Origin: Orthonyx spaldingii
Lineage: Eukaryota > Chordata > Aves > Passeriformes > Orthonychidae
Direction: 5' to 3'
DNA length: 64,000 bases
NCBI GenBank assembly: GCA_013397795.1
Contig: VZTJ01004198.1
Location: forward strand, 1,323,120-1,387,119
Positions 12,101-23,358 of the stretch are shown piece by piece. Below the pieces are notes generated by a model. That model did no database searches. It worked only from the letters and a program-made list of their open reading frames with translations, and had not been told where the DNA came from. How positions within the stretch are numbered: the stretch's first letter is position 1; each line of letters starts with the position of its first letter. The translations under genes and the position numbers were made by a program.

Positions 12101-13976
12101 TAGAGCTGAGAGACCAAACATCCTACTATCTTGAGGAGCCATGGCTCCCATCAGTAGAACATGTTCTGTAAACTTATTGGCCCCCCAGGGAAATTAAGTC
12201 TATAAGTTGTGTGCATGAGAGAAGAAGAAGAAGAAGAGAAGATGGAGAAAGAAGAAGAGGAAGAAAAAGAAGAGAAGAAGAAGTAAAAGAAGAGGAAGAA
12301 GAAAGGAAGAGAAAAAGAGAAGAAAGGAAGAAGAAGAGAAGACCAAAAAAAGCGTGCCTGCATGGTGGGCTTCACGATGTGATGTATCAGAACAGGATCC
12401 TATTAAAATACTGAGGTAAATGACCCTCAACCCTCTAACCTCCCACTGTGTCTAGTGTTCATTCCTTGAAACCAGCAAAAAGGCATCAACGCCACGGTCC
12501 ACATCCATGCAGGGAGGAGGGAAAGTGCCTGGTCCCAACCCAGGTCTCAAAGCGGGCCCTAGGAAACCACACACAAAACATGTTTTGAGCATCCATTAGG
12601 GATAGCATTCCATAAGAAATAACTCACAAGTCCTTTCCTCCAGTAGCAACCTGTTCAAGAGTGATTTGTTCAAAATGGGCCAATTTCACAGCTGATTTTG
12701 AGAAAGCAGAGCATGGAAGGTGCTGTCTGCTAAAGACAGACCTGATGACATGAAGCAATCTGCAGGAAATCATGAAACTGAGTGATAAAAAGTGAGGAAG
12801 ACCCTAATTTTGCCCAGTGTATGATGGATGACACACTCCATTTGCTTCACAGGAGCAGGCAGCTGTCTGCCCACTCAGGCAGAGAGAACTCCATGGTAAA
12901 GCAGCCGTGGGTCTAGAGGGCTGGTATAAGTGATGGAGCGAAAGGAAAGGTGGACAGGAGCCTTTAGGTCGACTGTCAATGTTAAATAGCATCATGTAGG
13001 TGAAACAAAATAGCAGGGGCCTCCCCTTACCCCTCTTTTTCCACAGCTCACTCCCAGAATATTCCCAATTCCATCCATCCTGCAAAGCCTGTCCTCTTCC
13101 GACTCTGCCACCACCTACCAGCTCATCCAGCCAGATTTGCTGAGAAAATGATCCTTCCTCATTTCCTGCCATGACATGCTGCATTCTCTATCCCACCTGC
13201 ACTGTGCAATACCACATTCACATGCATATCCATGAAATCCTGTCCAATTTATTTTAGAAAAATCCTTGACTGGAGAGACTGTTCAAACAGCGTTACCCCG
13301 CTACGTCACCGGGCTGTTTGCACATTGCGGAACAGGAAAGAGTGACAGCAGCAGTGCTGAGCTGGCAGAGCCTGGCACTTGGCTCCCGTGCTGGGGGTGG
13401 AATGGGGGGTGGAACCTCCTGGCTCCAGCTGAGTTATGGATTTTCAAATCAAAGCAGCTCATTGTCCTTTATCTCAGGTACTAAAGAAAAACCATTAATT
13501 CCAAGGACTCAAGCACTCACAGCAGGAATCTCACAGCAAAACAAACAGAAACAGTAAGGAAACCACTCTGAGCATTGGCAATTGCATCAGGTGTGAATGA
13601 TAAGTGATTTCACCTCTCGGAAGCTGATATAAAGTTGTAATGTTTCTACACACATTCCCAAGGGGAGGGAAGATAGTACATTTCCAAGAAGACTGAAGAC
13701 AATTGCAGTAATTTAAGAAGTCACAGATTTTCTGGCTTTGGACAAGTCATTCAATCTCCCTATACCTAATCTTCTCATCAGCATAACTGCTGTGTCCACT
13801 GCCACGAAGACACTGCAAGAGTCCAGATGCTTCTCAGAGAGCCACAAGTCTCTGTTCAGGACTAAATCATGGGAAAAGGTGGAAGTAACAATATTAGCAC
13901 CCATCCTATACAAGCACCCCTGTGAAAATAGGTATATATTAAAAATTTAAGTGTTACATATATCGTTCCCCAAAAT
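9112..13976. other. Spacer upstream of SLC25A47
   Basis: The SLC25A47 5' UTR and promoter should be in the first few hundred bases, reading leftwards, but I could not fix a TATA box, start site or liver-factor motif. The rest holds a GAA-rich microsatellite and otherwise no recognised gene or repeat. Confidence 0.6.
12217..12342. repeat. GAA/GAAGA purine microsatellite
   Basis: About 126 nt of almost pure purine on the plus strand, built from imperfect GAA and GGAAGA units with only a couple of interruptions. Open frames rich in Lys/Glu (plus) or Ser/Phe (minus) here are artefacts of the repeat. Such tracts can form triplex DNA. Confidence 0.9.
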
Positions 13977-13977
13977 G

Positions 13978-14338
13978 ATAGAATCACATAATCATAGAAC
14001 TGTTTGGGTTGGAAGGGACTTTAAAGATCACCTGGTTCCAACCCTCCTGCCATAGGCAGGGACACTTTCTACTACACCAGGTTGCTCAGGGCTCCATCCA
14101 GCCTGGCCTTCAACACTTTCAGGGATGAGGCATCCACAACATCTTTGGGCTACCAGTGCCTCTTCACTCTCACAGCAAAGAACTTCACCCTAATATCTAA
14201 TCTATACCTACTCTCTTTTAGTCTGAATCCACTCCCACTCAATGTGTTGCCAATGTCCTCGTAAAAGTCCCTCTCTCTCTCTTTCTTGCAGGCTCCCTTC
14301 AGCTACTGGAAGGCCGCGGTTACATCACCCCGAGCTGC
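13978..14338 (-). mobile_element. CR1 LINE 3' fragment, minus orientation
   Basis: It starts with the reversed CR1 tail (tagaatcacataatcataga), then tttgggttggaagggac and ggttccaaccctcctgcca. It continues through the region that reads gcctggccttcaacac and ttcagctactggaaggccgc. The 3' tail is at the left and the element is 5'-truncated. Confidence 0.92.
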
Positions 14339-16792
14339 GCAATAGGAAAGAGGAAGTTTGACAGTGCCCCACCACAGCAAGCTCGCAGAAAGGATTTTAT
14401 GCCAGCCTACATTGCTAGTGCTGCAGAAGTACTCCTGGCTGTGATGGAGGCAGGGGCTGTCGGGACTGTTATTGACTTTCTGATTACACTTTGAGCTGCT
14501 TTCCAACCTCTTGCACATTTTCTGCACTTTAATGAACAGAAGACATAGTCAGTGATTTGGCAACAGGCTTGGAGAGCCAGGAGCAGAGGGAGGCACTCAC
14601 CTTTCTGACCTGCTTTTCCTTACTATCAAGCAATAATGTACTCTTTATTTCATGATGATGTTAATGTGCCAGCCTCTACCTTTTCAGCAGAGGCACTTCA
14701 GGTGTTAGACAGTAAAACACAGCAGGAAAAGTGACAAATCCCAAATCCACTGATGATGCTGATCCACTATTCATGCTCTCTCCAAGAGTCTGTGTCCCTG
14801 TACCTTTTCTGCAGTATTCCCAAACTGTGTCTTCTTCAGATCTCTGCTTTACACCAGTGAAAAATCTATGAGATGCTACATTATATTGACTAGCCAATGG
14901 TCTTTTTCCTTTGCAACTAGTTGATTTTATGTGATTTAACAAACTCAGAGCTACCTGGAAATTAGAAAGAAAACTCAGCTCTAGAACTATAAAGCATTAT
15001 TATCTGGGACTTTGAGATCAGCTGCTAAAGTCACATGGGAAAGAGTTACTTAACTGAAAAACCTGGCACCAATGAGTTCAGAAAAGAGACCTTTTTCTAA
15101 ATGCCACCATTATTATGAGCTTATGTTGAGGGGATATATACAAAGGAATTTAAGACTTTTGTCTTGCAGAAATAGAAAACAAGTCAAACTACAATGAATT
15201 AATTAAAGCCTTCAAGCAAAAGCAAAGCATCTCCCTTAATAATACTGCTACAAAACAAGTTTAATGCCTGAGAAGAACTCCATGTTTTGGGGTGGGCAAA
15301 GAGCTTGATCAATACTAATTCAGGAATCTCTGCCATAATTCCTTGCAAGTAGTGTGCACTGTCCTAGTGCAAATACAGATCCATTTCAGCAGCAAGTGTT
15401 CAGTCCTATGCCTCCAACATTAACTTGACTTTTTCCATTGTCACAACCTTGAGAAAAATTAAAATCTAAGCCAGAAGTTTCCACAGCTTTTTCAGAAGCA
15501 CTCCCAAGTTGACAAAGAATGGTCAGACACCAGAACTAGCAGTACAGGTCTCTGAATATCACAGGAAGTTCACAGTCTCACTCATCACCTGCCATTAGTT
15601 CATTAAGAGAAGTGCCCATGTCCCAGAGTTCATGGGAAGTTTCTGTGGAAGCACAATGGTCATCCTGCTAAGCCTGTTGTTTCGGTTTACTGGAAATGGC
15701 TGTTTTTACCATAAGGCTATTGCAACAACAAACATCCCATGTGACAAGGGGAAGCCCACAAAGGTCCCAGAAGGAAGTTGCCTTGAAGGCAGGCCAAGAT
15801 ATTAAAAAATGGTGCAAACTTAAACCTTACTGGCTGCGTGTCTACTCTGTTAAGCATTTAGATTTAGCTGGACACCTGATCTCCCAGTCATTAACTTTGC
15901 ATGTGAATACAACTTGTACCAGAGGATTTCAAATACATGATGTTGAAAGTATATTTTTATACCTGTTGGCAGTGAAAAGCCATTAGCCTCACAGAAAGGT
16001 TCTTGTAAGAACAGGGTAACTTAAAAACAAAGCCATGAGGTAGGCAAAGGAGTTTGTGCTCCTAGTTCTGCCTCGTGTTCCTCTAGGACAAATCAGTGTT
16101 ACCTGTTTCCTTATCCATAAAATAAGCATAATTGCACCTTTTTACCTCACAGAAACAGCCTGAGGCTTAGGGTATATTGTCTGCAAATTCAGACTGGAAA
16201 AATGCTGTAAAGATGCCAGCTACTGAGCTTTTATCTTCCTTTTCTGAATGATTTCCCAACAGTTTTTGCTCACTGACACTAACACAAGTGTATTTGCTGA
16301 GTGACTGAGCAACGTGCAGAGGGAAAGATGGGTAAAGCTGCTGGGCTGATAGATAGTTATTAGCTCAGGTGACTGGACTCAGTGCCCACTGTCTTATCTC
16401 AGCATGCCTCTTTATGGTCCCTGGCATCTTAAAACTGTGATGCTGAATAGCATTTGGGTTCTGCTGGAGACCTGCTCTCAGTATCACTGGTTGCATGCAC
16501 TTGTAAAGACTTCTGGCCTTCTCCAAGGAAGGCCAGCAGCAAAGAAACCTGCTCCACCTACAGCAAACGTAAGAGAACACAGTCCTCATAATGTGTCAAG
16601 TACTTTGGATTCAGGTCGTTCCTCAAATATACATTAAAAAAGTAATTACAACTTCTTAGCCATCATAGTATTATCAAAGGCCAGAGACAAAGATGGGACC
16701 TATGAGAAAAGAAGGCTCAGCATGGGCATGTGTTTGTGTCTGCCCTCTCTGAGCCTTCTTGCTGACCAGAAACACAACAGAAAAGGAAAACA

Positions 16793-16832
16793 ATCAGTTT
16801 AGTTATCAAAAAAATCAGCTTAGTTATCAAAA
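16793..16832. repeat. Two-copy 21-bp tandem repeat
   Basis: atcagtttagttatcaaaa is repeated once with one change (atcagcttagttatcaaaa) at a period of about 21 bp. It is intergenic with no visible role. Confidence 0.7.
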
Positions 16833-19800
16833 CCCAAAGTATATATGATCTTTGAAAATAATGACAATGCAAAGGAAAAGACTTTGGACTAAAGCCTATA
16901 GGCAGCTTTTTGTGGTTTTTTGGTCTGTTCATTTCTCATCCACTTCCAGGGAAGCATCCAGGGGTTGGCTATGGATTTGTATTTCGAACAAAGCACAAGA
17001 CAACTGACTATGAACAGGGATAGATTCTTCCTCAAAGTGAATATAAATGTTGTGGACCTTTAGTGTGCAGGTTGTGTTTCTTTCTCTTGCCTTCCCCAAC
17101 ACACCAACAGCCCAAACTAAACACATATCCCATGGAGCAGAGGCTGAGACAAACAGCAGGAGATGCTTGTCAGAACTTGGCCACTTCTGCTTAAACTGGA
17201 AAGGGGCAAGCTTTCCAGAAGGTTTGTGTGCCCAGTAATAAAAATGTTTCCATTTTACCAGGATAAAGCATGGAAAGTTGGAGCTACACGAAACTTTTCA
17301 GGGCACCTTACAATTTAGAGCATACTAAGCCACTCCTGTCTTGCAGCACCTCTGCCTCTTGCGAGCTCAGCATTTCAGATATTAGCCAAGGCAATTGTTC
17401 GTCTCCCATGATTTCCCTGGGAACATGCTGGGATCCTGACCAGGACATTCTGGGGGACCACAAAACCCCCAACCATCAGCAGATCTGTAAGCAAGGCAGC
17501 TCTGTTTCAGCAGCACTCAGCTCCTGTACAACTGCATCGGTTACATTTCATGCTTTCAAACACCAGTCTTATCAAGGGATTTTATCAGGTTGGGAAGTTT
17601 CAACACTTGATATACAGTACCTTTGAAGCCAGTGGGATAATGACACCAGAGAATACCCTAAAGCCACCCAAGGTCATGAAGTTAATGGATAATAAAGGCA
17701 TTTAGTCCCCTGAGAATAATGTCTTAGCTGCTTTGTCTTGAAATAGAGCTGCATCCTGAGGATCTGGAGTATGCCAATGACCTGACTCAATAACATAACA
17801 CTGAGTGGGACAATGCAAACAACAAGTAGGGCAGCAAACACAAGTGTTTAGGAAAATAAAAATTAACCTGAATCTACACAAAGGTACTCAGTGAATTCAC
17901 CTGGGGTGCTTCCATATAGCAGCTCGGTGTCTGCTTCTTTCCTATGTACATTGTGTCCCAAACGTTCCATCATTTCACCAATTTGGATTTATTTATCACT
18001 GCTTCAGGTGCCAGCCATTCTGTAAAGCACTCGATGATCACCAAGCCTGGTTATGCTGGACTGCAGTTTCTGGGAAATGCAAGGTTTTCCTTGCAAGTGG
18101 TTTGCTGCTGTAAATACAATGCTCACATTGCACATGGTCTGAGTGTCACCCATGGTCACACAACAGGTGGGGCACACAGAGAGAGCTGCTGCCCCAAACA
18201 GACTTTGAAGAGTGATTCAGGGAACCAAAGTAGGTGCTAGGAAGGAGAAGCTCAAAATCCAGCCACAGCTCAAGATCCAGTCACAGCACAAAATAGAAAG
18301 GGAAACTGATGCATTTTTCTGGGTAACTCGATGAGTGTCAAAGTTGTGATGATGCAGCAGTGTGTTACCTTAGAAGCTAAGGAAGGGTCTGAGGGCAGAA
18401 GACTGTATGAAAGAGAATTCCCATGCAAGGTAGTCCCAGAGCTGGCCAAGCCCCAGTGAAGCTCTAGGGAGCAAAAAGGAGGCTCCCTCATCCACCACCC
18501 TCCACATTGTAGTGGGACTTTTCTGCTGGGACATAGGCAATTGTTGATGCCAAACTCACAAGCAAACAGAGACATTTTGAAACACCTGATTCAACAATGT
18601 ATATTTTATTGCATGCCATTGCCACCAGAGTTTCTATGAGTTTATCACAACTCCACATTTCTGTTCCTTTCCTACTTCATCCTGCCCTGCTGCCTTTTTT
18701 GCTTCATGTTATACTTACCTGCAGTGTTTATTCTGTGACACTGCTTACTCTCTGCCTCTTTCTGTTCCCTTCCCTAGTCTCCTGATCCCCTTGCCCAGGC
18801 TCCAGTTTGGTGTCACCTTCTCACAGATTTTCTCTATGCTATCAAGGACAGCAGACAGCCAGCAGGGTTGCTTCTTGCCACAGAAATGAGGAGAAACCTC
18901 TGCCATCTCATCCCTCCAGCATCCTCTGCAAAGTCTCTTCCACCTAAAAGACAACGGAACAAAGGGAAGAAGTTCTTTGAAGGATTAGATTAAATTACAA
19001 CTTTTCTCTCAGACACATGGCAGTGCAGCTGCTGTACATGCTGGTAGACTCTATATGTTTCCCAAGCTGCTCTTAGCTCTTTCTTTTCTGCCTTCTTTAT
19101 TTGAGGGGCCCACATTTCGCCATCCAGCAGGGAAGCTCACTGCTCCCAAAGAAGAAGAAAGCAGGAAAAGCACAACCCCTCACTCCAGCGCTCCAGGGGA
19201 TGCATCCCAGCAGTTGTAAGTTATGTTTGGAACAGCCTTGGCAGAATGAAAAGGAAGGCGGCCACAGCTGAGGCGAATCCATGGAGCCTGAAGGGCACAA
19301 GGGTCCCAATAGGCATCTGAGTCACGCTCTGAGCCAGAGGCACCACACATCAACAAAGCAGACACAAGCTCAGACACAGCTTTTGAAATACCTAGAAAAA
19401 CAGCTTGAGTGAAGAGGAGAACCATGAAATCTGGGTTTCCCTCAGTGTCAGGTTAGATGTCTTCTCCAAAACTGTATCTATACTGCACACATAGGCCCTG
19501 GATCATTATTCAAAATGCCTGATATAAGAAACACTACCAAGCTGTAAGAGCTCTAATACTTCCTTCCATTTATCACATGAATAGAAGCATCTATACTGAC
19601 TCATTGTTCCACCCACACACAAGATTAATAAACTCATCCACATTCACACAGCATTGCCTCACAAGTGTAACTTGAACTGAAAACAAAACAAAACCCCAAG
19701 CAAGAAAAAATGAACAAAAGATGAACTCCCCAGTGGGACTAAAGCCATGTTCCTGCCTTAGTGAACCAGCCCTGGACATCTCAGACTTTATACCAACGAA

Positions 19801-20189
19801 CCCTTGATGTTCTCTGCTCTAGGACATAAAGAGTCCCCCAGCACCCCTGAAGTGCTCCAATGGGGTTCAGTAGCACTGAATAAAACATTCTGTAATATTG
19901 AATAAAGTTTATTAGGAACAGCTCAAGCATACAGGAACAAGACAAGCCTTGGGAGATTGCAGAAACATGGGAGGGGCTGCACAAACATCAACAGCAGGAT
20001 TAGAATTCAAGTGATCTTGACAAACTGGAAATACAATCTGGAAAAAGCAATTTAGCATGAACTGCTAGGAATGACTGTAGAAAATACCTGCAAGGTCAAG
20101 GTAGGGAACATTGTGGCACACAGCTGATCTACTGGAAGGGACCTGGCTCACGTCATGTGCCACAGGCTGCCAATAAGTGAACAATATCA

Positions 20190-20246
20190 TATCATGTTAT
20201 GCTATGTTATGTTATGTTTTATGTTATGTTATGTTATGTTATATGT
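20190..20246. repeat. TTATG microsatellite
   Basis: About ten imperfect copies of the pentamer ttatg (variants ctatg, ttttatg). A simple intergenic pentanucleotide repeat, probably length-polymorphic. Confidence 0.9.
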
Positions 20247-21971
20247 GAAGGCTCTTGTGAATATCTGATTTCCTATTCAGATACATGAACACAAGTGTTG
20301 TCTGCAAATACCCAGGGTAATCTCCCAGAACTCACTCAGCAATGCCTTAGGGCTTGGTTCAAGGAACTTCACATCAGCTGAAGAAAGAGGGGGCTAAGAA
20401 GGTTCAGAGATCAGAAAATAATTATTAATATAATTCAGAGAAGAAAAGACTAAGATTGAAACCACCTTCAGATAATCTAGAAGTGCCTACAAAGAGAGAG
20501 GAACTGTTTTTCCTGACCATTGTGGGCAAATATTAGAATTACAAAACCACTTCTAGTAGAGAGGGTAATTCCTCTGAGGCAGATTGCTTGCGACATCAGC
20601 GGATTGGAATAACAGATGAAAAACACTTTGGCCAGGAACCTTTTAGGCCAAACAGATCCTTCCAAGGCTTGTGCTACAACACAGATGTGTATAACATCCG
20701 GATTTTCACCTGCAGAGCTCTGCACATGGTAGTAGTTCCTCCCATGGATCCAGGGTGTTCAAGATTCACAGAAAGTCACTTCCACTTATACTTGCGTAAA
20801 ATGCTTAAGGAAAAATGACTGATCAGGGACTCCAGTCTGGTCTCAGGTACTGGCTGCAGGTGTGAGTTCAGTAAAATCTAAGGTTAAGGGGTGGGTGATA
20901 GAGCAGGAGTGGGCAGCTCCCAAAGCCGTTGATGCTGTGTCAAAGGGCAGGACCAGCCCATCTACCTGCTCTCTAATACCAGCTGGTCATCCCCAAGTAG
21001 GACAAGTATGTGAATGAGGGAACTCAGAACATCCTAGAGACCCCTTAGTGCTTGATTCAGTTTTTAGGGATGAGAAAGAACCCAAATGAGCATTGGATTG
21101 GAAGAAGATATGGGGAATGTCAGGGATCCATTGAATGTTTGGCATTTACATCTTGTCTGCTTATTAATTGTAATGATGGTCCAACAGCTGCTTAATCTGC
21201 AACAGGTTCTGTTTTTTCCTCTAGTAGTAGTTTCAGACCTCTTTGAAAGCATCCTTGTCTTTGTTCCTTTGTTTGTGTGTTTTCTTTGCACAGAAGGTAA
21301 AAGCTGGATTGATTTTTAATGTGCTATTCCACTGCAAGGTTTTATTGACTTTGTATTGAGCTGCTACACCTAAAAAACAACTGCCATACAATGGAAAGCA
21401 ATTAAAAAAAAAAAAAAAGAAGAAAAGAAAAATAATTCCATCTGCTTTTACATTCTGCTGCTGGAATTTACCCTCAAAATGCTGACTGTGCAGGCCCTGA
21501 AGAAGATCCTGTTACTCTAAGTAAAGCTGGAATAGGCTACTTATTGTTCTAGGCCCCTGGTATTCCCCTTTCTCAGACATTGCCTGCAGAAATAACGAGC
21601 AGCTTAAACAGGGCTCCCTTTTGAAACTGTCAACAGCTTGAGATCCCCATTTAAAGGCTCTGGCATCAGGGCACCCTGAAGCCAGGAAATGTTAGCAGGA
21701 AAGCAGAATTAATACAGAACAAGAAAAACCTGCGGGGAGGGGAGCGGCCTCTTGTGCAGGGTGAAGTGCAGCAGTGCTGTGTAAGACTGAGATCCAGGGC
21801 TCTGCCAAGCCCCATGGCCAGCAGGCTACTGGTTTGTGGCTTTGACCACCAAAGGGTCTCATTCCCACACTTCCATTTGTGCCATGGGGTCAGCATTTAG
21901 AAGAAAGCCCATATCTGCTGGTACAACCCTTCCTCCCCTCTCTGGGACAATATTTTGTGGGGGAGACAGGT

Positions 21972-22133
21972 AATAGAATCACAGAATGGTCTGGGTTGGA
22001 AGGGACCTCAAAGACCATTGAGTTCCAACCCCTCTGCCATGGGCAGGGACACCTTCCACTACACCAGGCTGCTTGAGGTGCCATTCAGTTTGGCCTTGAA
22101 CACTTCCAGGGACAGAGCACCCACAGTTTCCAT
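21972..22133 (-). mobile_element. CR1 LINE 3' fragment A, minus orientation
   Basis: It begins tagaatcacagaatggtctg, then ggttggaagggacctcaaag, and continues through ccatgggcagggacacc to acttccagggacagagcacc. It stops abruptly where the oppositely oriented fragment B begins. A further piece in the same orientation resumes at 22698. Confidence 0.93.
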
Positions 22134-22697
22134 GTTCCAGAGTATTGCCAGCAGGTCCAGGGAGGTGATCCTGTCCCTCTACTCAGTCCTGGTGAGGCCA
22201 CATCTGAAAAGTGCCGTGTCCAGTTCTGGGCACCTCAGTACAATGCAGACATGGAGCTCCTGGAGTGAGTCAGCGGAGGGCAACAAAGTTAATCAAGGGA
22301 CTGGAGCATGTCTCTTAGGAGGAAAGGGTGACAGGCCTGTTCAGCCTCAAGAAGAAACCATTGAGAGGGCACTCAATCAGTGTCCGAGTATCTGAAGGGA
22401 GGGTGTCAAGAGGATGGATCCAGACTCTTCTTAGTGGCGCTGAGCAAGAGGCAACAAACAGAAATTCATGCACAGGAAGTTCAAACTGAACATGAAGAAT
22501 TTCTTTACTGTGCAGTGACCGCAGACTGGAACAGATTTCCCAGAAAGGGTGTGGAGTTTCCCCTCAGTGAAGGTATTCAACAACCACTTGGGCACAGTCC
22601 TGTGCCACGTGCTCTGGGATGACCCTGCTTGAGCAGGGAGGTTGGACAAAATGACCCACTGTGATCCCTTCCAACCTGAGCTATTTTGTGATTCTGT
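22134..22697 (+). mobile_element. CR1 LINE fragment B, plus orientation
   Basis: About 560 nt reading in sense orientation: ctgtccctctactcagtcct, ggtgaggccacatctg, tccagttctgggcacc, then the typical end cccttccaacctgag and gtgattctgtga. The first part corresponds to the end of the CR1 reverse-transcriptase region and the last part to its 3' UTR. It is 5'-truncated and lies between two minus-oriented CR1 pieces. Confidence 0.92.
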
Positions 22698-22762
22698 GAA
22701 CAAGCTCTCCCTGGAGCCTTCTCTTCTCCAGGCTGGACAGCCCCGACTCCCTCAGCCTTACC
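22698..22762 (-). mobile_element. CR1 LINE internal fragment, minus orientation
   Basis: ctccctggagccttctcttc then tccaggctggacagcccc and ctccctcagcctta match the internal CR1 3' region in minus orientation. It is probably part of the same copy as fragment A, with about 200 nt of consensus missing between them. Confidence 0.75.
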
Positions 22763-23039
22763 TAGTAACAGGTCTCACAGGCATTTTACCCCTGTTGAAA
22801 GGAGGCATGCCCTCCAAAGTCCTCATGATATCGGCTCCACCGGCTTTCCAACCACGAGCACTCAGGGATGCCTTTTCCAGGAAGCAAGACCCCCCAGGAC
22901 AGCCTCCCCGAGCCCCCCAAAACAACTCAGGTGCTATTGATGCTGCACAGGAGGGATGCTCTGCCCTCTCCACCCTCCCCAGCCTCCCAAATATTTTTCA
23001 GCCTTTACTTCTGGTTCATTACGCAGCTATTGCAGGGGA

Positions 23040-23324
23040 AGAAGTGACAGGTAGAAGGCGGGGAGGGGAAAGGGGAGTGTCGGAGCTGCCGAAGGGGGAC
23101 CCAGTCTGGGCACCCCCGATCCCGGTAGCCGCGTCCCCGTCCCGTCCCTCACCCGGAGCCGCCCCCGCGCTGCCGCCAGTGGCTGGGGGCGGCCCGGGGG
23201 GAGTTGTCCCTTCGCCCCCGCCCCCGGAGGCGCGGCCCGGCCCCTCTCCGGGCTAAAAGGGCCGGGCGGCGGGCGCGCAGCGGTAGAGCGCGGAGCGGTG
23301 TCGCGTAGGGGCCTTGCTGCTGGC
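23040..23324 (+). promoter_or_regulatory. SLC25A29 CpG-island promoter and 5' UTR
   Basis: Very GC- and CpG-rich sequence runs up to the SLC25A29 start codon and continues into intron 1 to about 23.9 kb. It contains GC-box-like runs (cgcccccgcccccgg near 23213) and a weak TATA-like ctaaaagg at 23253. If that is used, transcription would begin near 23.28 kb. This is typical of a broadly expressed gene. Confidence 0.75.
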
Positions 23325-23358
23325 ATGGCTCTGGATTTCCTGGCGGGATGCGTCGGCG
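23325..23358 (+). CDS. SLC25A29: SLC25A29 coding exon 1
   Basis: MALDFLAGCVG plus one base, followed by the donor GTGAGT. The start is preceded by gctggc inside the CpG island. The phase-1 end is identical to SLC25A47 exon 1. Confidence 0.95.

Larger units (their letters stand above)
14339..21971. other. Intergenic spacer between SLC25A47 and SLC25A29
   Basis: About 7.6 kb without a recognisable gene. It holds a TTATG microsatellite near 20.2 kb and a 21-bp direct duplication near 16.8 kb. Short open frames are scattered on both strands and none resembles a known domain. Confidence 0.7.

Noticed and set aside
12151..12430. Open frames rich in Ser/Phe or Lys/Glu
   Set aside because: They are translations of the GAA-type microsatellite.
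22642..23256. 204-residue plus-strand open frame ending in the SLC25A29 promoter
   Set aside because: It begins in CR1 sequence and runs into the CpG island. The predicted protein is Pro/Gly/Ala-rich low complexity with no domain.
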